Shown in pieces: positions 5,043 through 7,425 of a DNA stretch of 7,425 nucleotides. Each line of letters begins with the position of its first letter. Position 1 is the stretch's first letter. The position numbers were made by a program, and so were the translations under genes. A model generated the notes under the pieces. That model saw nothing but the letters and a program-made list of their open reading frames with translations, ran no database searches and had not been told where the DNA came from. Source of the stretch: Desulfobulbaceae bacterium (GTDB lineage: Bacteria > Desulfobacterota > Desulfobulbia > Desulfobulbales > Desulfurivibrionaceae). The stretch spans positions 1-7,425 of the forward strand of contig PWOG01000085.1 in the NCBI GenBank assembly GCA_003557565.1, written 5' to 3'.

Positions 5043-6224
5043 CTACCGCACCGTTTTGACTGGATTTTTCCGATAGGCACCGCTGACTTCGCCGTCGATA
5101 TAGATGCCTTCCAGGTAGGATAGTTTTCTTGGCAACTGCTGCACCGAGCCCCTGGTAATCAAAAAAGTCGCTTGCCGGCCCACACCGAGCGCCCCCAGCC
5201 TCTCCAGGCCGAAGAATGCGGCTCCGTTGGCCGTGGCGCAACGGATGGTTTCCGACAGCGGGTAACCGGCCTTGATGAACAGCTTCATCTCCTCGACCAC
5301 CGATTCGCCATGGATGATGCCCATAGCCCCGGCGCCGGTGCCCACCGCCGTGGTCACCCCCAACTCCCGGGCAAAACGCAGTTGCCCCAGCTGTTCGGCA
5401 AGGGTCTTTTGCCAGAAGGCCTCGGCCCCGGGAACCGGCTTGCCCGGTGCCACATAGCGCTGGGAGAACCGGCAGCAGACATCCCCGCCGGGGCGTGAAC
5501 CGTCCAGGGCGTTCTTGGCCCGCAGCACGCCGGGAATCCACAGCACCCCCCGAGCCGCCATTTCCCTGAGATTGTCCTCGCCCATGCCATACCCCTGCTC
5601 AATGGCATCACAGCCGGCCGCCAGCGCCTCCGCCACCGCCCGCCGGCCATTGGCCACCACCACCGCCTTTTTGCCGCCTCTTTGCCGCAGAATACGGTCC
5701 AGGTCTTCCCGGTTCAGCCTGGGAGCAGAAGCGGCCCCGTCCTCGATATCGACGGAGTAGCCGATCTTGAGAAAATCACCGCCAGCCGGGCCGGCGGCAC
5801 CTTCCGGCCGGCCCCGGCAAAGTTTACCCGAGGTTTTAATATCAATCAGGCTTTTTGGCCCCATCCGGCCCTGATAACGTTCCACCAGCCCGGTTGGATC
5901 ATCGCTGTCGGCCACCCCCAGTACGCCGTGGATATGGCAGTGGCGGATGTTTTGCTCCACCAGGACCGCCTTTTCCGCCAAACCACCCACTTCCTCCCCG
6001 CCCACGGAGGATGATCGCGACAGGCAAACGCTGCTGTCAACCAGGGCCGGCAAAATGGTGCAGTGCGAGAAGTCATCGACAACCGCTGCCCCTGCCCCAT
6101 GACGCGGCAGATCGACCACGGAACCGATGGCGGCAACCCTGCCGTCCTTTATCGCCAGATAAATGTTTTTGCGCCCAGCCCCGCCGCTGCCGTCGATAAA
6201 ACTACCCGCCACGATTAATCGCAT
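5043..6224 (-). CDS. Amidohydrolase-fold protein lacking the metal-binding residues (probable pseudoenzyme)
   Basis: This encodes 393 aa with the overall layout of imidazolonepropionase-like amidohydrolases: an N-terminal beta-sandwich part (residues 1-58), a TIM-barrel middle, and a C-terminal return to the sandwich (G-x-x-G-x-x-A-T-F-L-I-T near 347-357, then I-Y-I-D-G-E). The catalytic positions are nearly all changed. The PGLIDxHxH site reads P-A-L-V-D-S-S-V-C, giving Ser65 and Cys67 for both His. The strand-5 His is Asn192 (V-V-V-A-N-G), the IEHG His is Gln210 (I-E-Q-G), and the GTDAG Asp is Gly297 (V-G-T-G-A-G). Only the Lys position (Lys153 in F-L-K-I-G) survives. The reading frame is intact and the surrounding barrel residues are well kept, which argues against decay. 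Its ATG lies 15 nt after the stop of the GlmU-like gene, so the two are probably one operon. A role as a binding or regulatory subunit is inference. Confidence 0.82.
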   Translation of the reverse strand: MRLIVAGSFIDGSGGAGRKNIYLAIKDGRVAAIGSVVDLPRHGAGAAVVDDFSHCTILPALVDSSVCLSRSSSVGGEEVGGLAEKAVLVEQNIRHCHIHGVLGVADSDDPTGLVERYQGRMGPKSLIDIKTSGKLCRGRPEGAAGPAGGDFLKIGYSVDIEDGAASAPRLNREDLDRILRQRGGKKAVVVANGRRAVAEALAAGCDAIEQGYGMGEDNLREMAARGVLWIPGVLRAKNALDGSRPGGDVCCRFSQRYVAPGKPVPGAEAFWQKTLAEQLGQLRFARELGVTTAVGTGAGAMGIIHGESVVEEMKLFIKAGYPLSETIRCATANGAAFFGLERLGALGVGRQATFLITRGSVQQLPRKLSYLEGIYIDGEVSGAYRKNPVKTVR

Positions 6225-6239
6225 TCCGCCCCGCTTATC

Positions 6240-7199
6240 TTAACCATTGTAAAATGAGGGAATTTCGGTGCCGTCGGCCAGGGTGCAGTCGTGGAGCTGG
6301 ACAAAGGAGTTGATGGTGCAGTCGGTGCCGATCAGACTTTGACCGCTGATGGTGACGTGGGGGTGGATGACGGTGTCCCGGCCGACCGTGGCTTCCTGGG
6401 CCACCAGAACGGTTTCCGGCTGGTACATGGTTACCCCGGAGAGCATCAGTTCGGTGTTGCGACGTTTCTGGAGCTGGGCATGGGCCCGGGCCAGTTCCAC
6501 CCGGGAGTTAACCCCCAGCAGTTCGTCGGGGTCGGAGCAGCAGTAACCGTGGACCCCCAGTCCCTTGTGGACCGCGATTTCGACGATGTCGGTAAGATAC
6601 ATCTCGCCCTGGCGGTTGTCGCTGCCCACCTCGGCCAGCGCGGAAAAAAGAAAATCTATTTCGGCGGCATAAATGCCGGCGTTGATTTCCCGGATTTGCC
6701 GCTGCTCATCGGTGGCGTCCTTTTCTTCGACGATCCGCTCCAGCCGGCCGGAAGCGTCGTTGATGATCCGGCCGTAACCGAAGGGGTTGTCCACCATGGT
6801 GGTCATCACCGACAGCTTGTCGCCCCGCTCCCGGTGGGCCGTCAGCATGGCCTGCAGGGTTTGCGGCCGGACCAGGGGGGTGTCGCCGCAGAGAATCAGC
6901 AGCGTGCCCCGGAGCTGCTGTAACTCGGGGGCGGCAGCGAGTACCGCGTGGGCGGTGCCGTTTTGCTGCTCCTGGACCACGAATTCCACCCCCCTGCCCT
7001 CCAGGGCCGCCATCACCTCCCGGCGCTGGTGGCCCACCACCACCCGGGTGGAAGCCGGCTGCAGAGCGGTCAACGCCTCCAGGACATGGACGATCATGGG
7101 GGCAAAAAATATTTCATGGAGCACCTTGGCCCTGGCCGAACGCATCCGGGTACCTTTTCCCGCCGCCAGAACCAGAACATGCAGATCGGAATCAGTCAT
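6240..7199 (-). CDS. glmU: GlmU-like UDP-GlcNAc pyrophosphorylase with truncated acetyltransferase domain
   Basis: This encodes a 319-aa nucleotidyltransferase that would make UDP-sugar (normally UDP-GlcNAc) from UTP and sugar-1-phosphate in the cytoplasm, feeding peptidoglycan and LPS synthesis. The uridyltransferase domain is complete: L-A-A-G-K-G-T-R-M at 11-19, Lys25, Q-N-G-T-A-H-A-V at 79-86, C-G-D-T-P-L at 104-109 with metal ligand Asp106, G-Y-G-R-I at 141-145, E-E-K-D-A-T at 158-163, E-I-N-A-G-I at 171-176, and G-V-N-S-R at 229-233 with Asn231. From about residue 252 the left-handed beta-helix begins, but only about three coils exist before the stop. Full GlmU is about 455 aa, so the acetyltransferase catalytic region is absent. 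The ATG at 7199 is chosen over 7211 because AGAGGA lies just before it. The downstream gene starts 15 nt after the stop. Whether the substrate is still GlcNAc-1-phosphate is uncertain. Confidence 0.88.
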   Translation of the reverse strand: MTDSDLHVLVLAAGKGTRMRSARAKVLHEIFFAPMIVHVLEALTALQPASTRVVVGHQRREVMAALEGRGVEFVVQEQQNGTAHAVLAAAPELQQLRGTLLILCGDTPLVRPQTLQAMLTAHRERGDKLSVMTTMVDNPFGYGRIINDASGRLERIVEEKDATDEQRQIREINAGIYAAEIDFLFSALAEVGSDNRQGEMYLTDIVEIAVHKGLGVHGYCCSDPDELLGVNSRVELARAHAQLQKRRNTELMLSGVTMYQPETVLVAQEATVGRDTVIHPHVTISGQSLIGTDCTINSFVQLHDCTLADGTEIPSFYNG

Positions 7200-7216
7200 T
7201 TTTCCTCTCATTGTTA

Positions 7217-7249
7217 ATTACAGACAGCCTCGCAAAAACCCGCCAAAGG
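7217..7249 (-). promoter_or_regulatory. Possible promoter for the glmU-like operon
   Basis: On the minus strand TGTAAT (7217-7222, 5 of 6 to the -10 consensus) lies 18 bp from a TTGGCG (7241-7246, 4 of 6 to the -35). The predicted start would leave only about 11 nt before the ATG at 7199, barely including the AGAGGA site. The -35 lies inside the terminator-like hairpin of the preceding gene. Readthrough from that gene is an equally good explanation. Confidence 0.28.
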
Positions 7250-7259
7250 TGTTGGTCGG
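7234..7259 (-). terminator. Terminator-like hairpin after the right-edge membrane protein gene
   Basis: On the minus strand CCG-A-CCAA pairs with TTGG-CGG (7 bp with one bulge at 7256; positions 7240-7246 with 7252-7259) around a 5-nt loop. One G and five T residues (7234-7238) follow. It lies about 60 nt past the stop codon of the right-edge gene and 35 nt before the start of the glmU-like gene. It could terminate the former or attenuate entry into the latter. Confidence 0.5.
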
Positions 7260-7319
7260 CAAGGCAACGACAACTTGTTACAGTACTTGACCAGTCGGTA
7301 TAAACCTTACCATATCCGC

Positions 7320-7425
7320 CTACACCTCACCACCCATGACCATGTAGCGCACGTAGTGAAACGAGGAAAGCAAAGCAAACAACAGCAGCAGCAGCAACGA
7401 CACCCTTACCGCCAGACGCTGATAC
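7320..7425 (-). CDS. C-terminus of a membrane protein (partial, cut by window edge)
   Basis: The minus strand is open from the window edge to a TAG at 7320-7322, giving 34 residues ending in M-V-M-G-G-E-V. The segment is a basic stretch (R-L-A-V-R) followed by six Leu in a run encoded largely by CTG repeats, then F-A-L-L-S-S-F and H-Y-V-R-Y-M. This is what a final transmembrane helix looks like. It is too short for the ORF list cutoff. No family can be assigned. The gene lies upstream of the glmU-like operon on the same strand, with a terminator-like hairpin between. Confidence 0.6.
   Translation of the reverse strand, partial: YQRLAVRVSLLLLLLFALLSSFHYVRYMVMGGEV

Noticed and set aside
6291..6923. 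210-codon plus-strand open frame antisense to glmU
   Set aside because: It is a mirror of the GlmU coding frame with no domain of its own.
7380..7396. CAG/CTG trinucleotide run
   Set aside because: It encodes the Leu run of a transmembrane helix in the right-edge gene, so it needs no explanation as a microsatellite.

Overview
The window reads as a chromosomal stretch of a GC-rich Gram-negative bacterium. An outer-membrane Slp-type lipoprotein, good Shine-Dalgarno sites, sigma70-like promoters and a GlmU-like enzyme support this. The style of the proteins and the palindromic intergenic DNA recall Desulfobacterota (sulfate and sulfur reducers), but that placement is an impression from memory, not a demonstrated result. 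No phage, insertion sequence, CRISPR array, rRNA or tRNA gene was seen.

Left part (1-1951). Positions 1-188 lack a convincing gene and hold a 109-nt long imperfect hairpin (67-175). Then come two minus-strand genes: an Slp-family lipoprotein (189-680) and, upstream of it, a six-helix TVP38/TMEM64 (VTT-domain) membrane protein (1043-1765). The 362-bp gap between them carries one copy of a dispersed repeat (around 844-882).

Middle (1952-5042). A plus-strand two-helix membrane protein of unknown function (1952-2620) converges, with a 12-bp gap, on a minus-strand SAM-methyltransferase-like gene with an unusual DLCCCFG motif (2633-3394). Upstream of that is an ADP-ribosylglycohydrolase (DraG-type) gene (3694-4467) with the best promoter in the window and its own candidate terminator. 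A small 60-aa plus-strand ORF (4745-4927) follows, and then a second copy of the dispersed repeat and a hairpin just past the end of the next gene.

Right part (5043-7425). Two tightly coupled minus-strand genes stand out. The first is a GlmU-like uridyltransferase that has lost nearly all of its acetyltransferase domain (6240-7199). Fifteen bases downstream is an amidohydrolase-fold protein (5043-6224) in which five of the six expected metal-ligand positions are replaced, so it is probably a pseudoenzyme. The extreme right edge holds the last 34 codons of another minus-strand membrane protein (7320-7425).

The most interesting items are the dead-looking amidohydrolase coupled to a shortened GlmU, the long hairpin whose imperfections are all G-U pairs on one strand, and the paired intergenic repeat with a hairpin kept by a compensating change.
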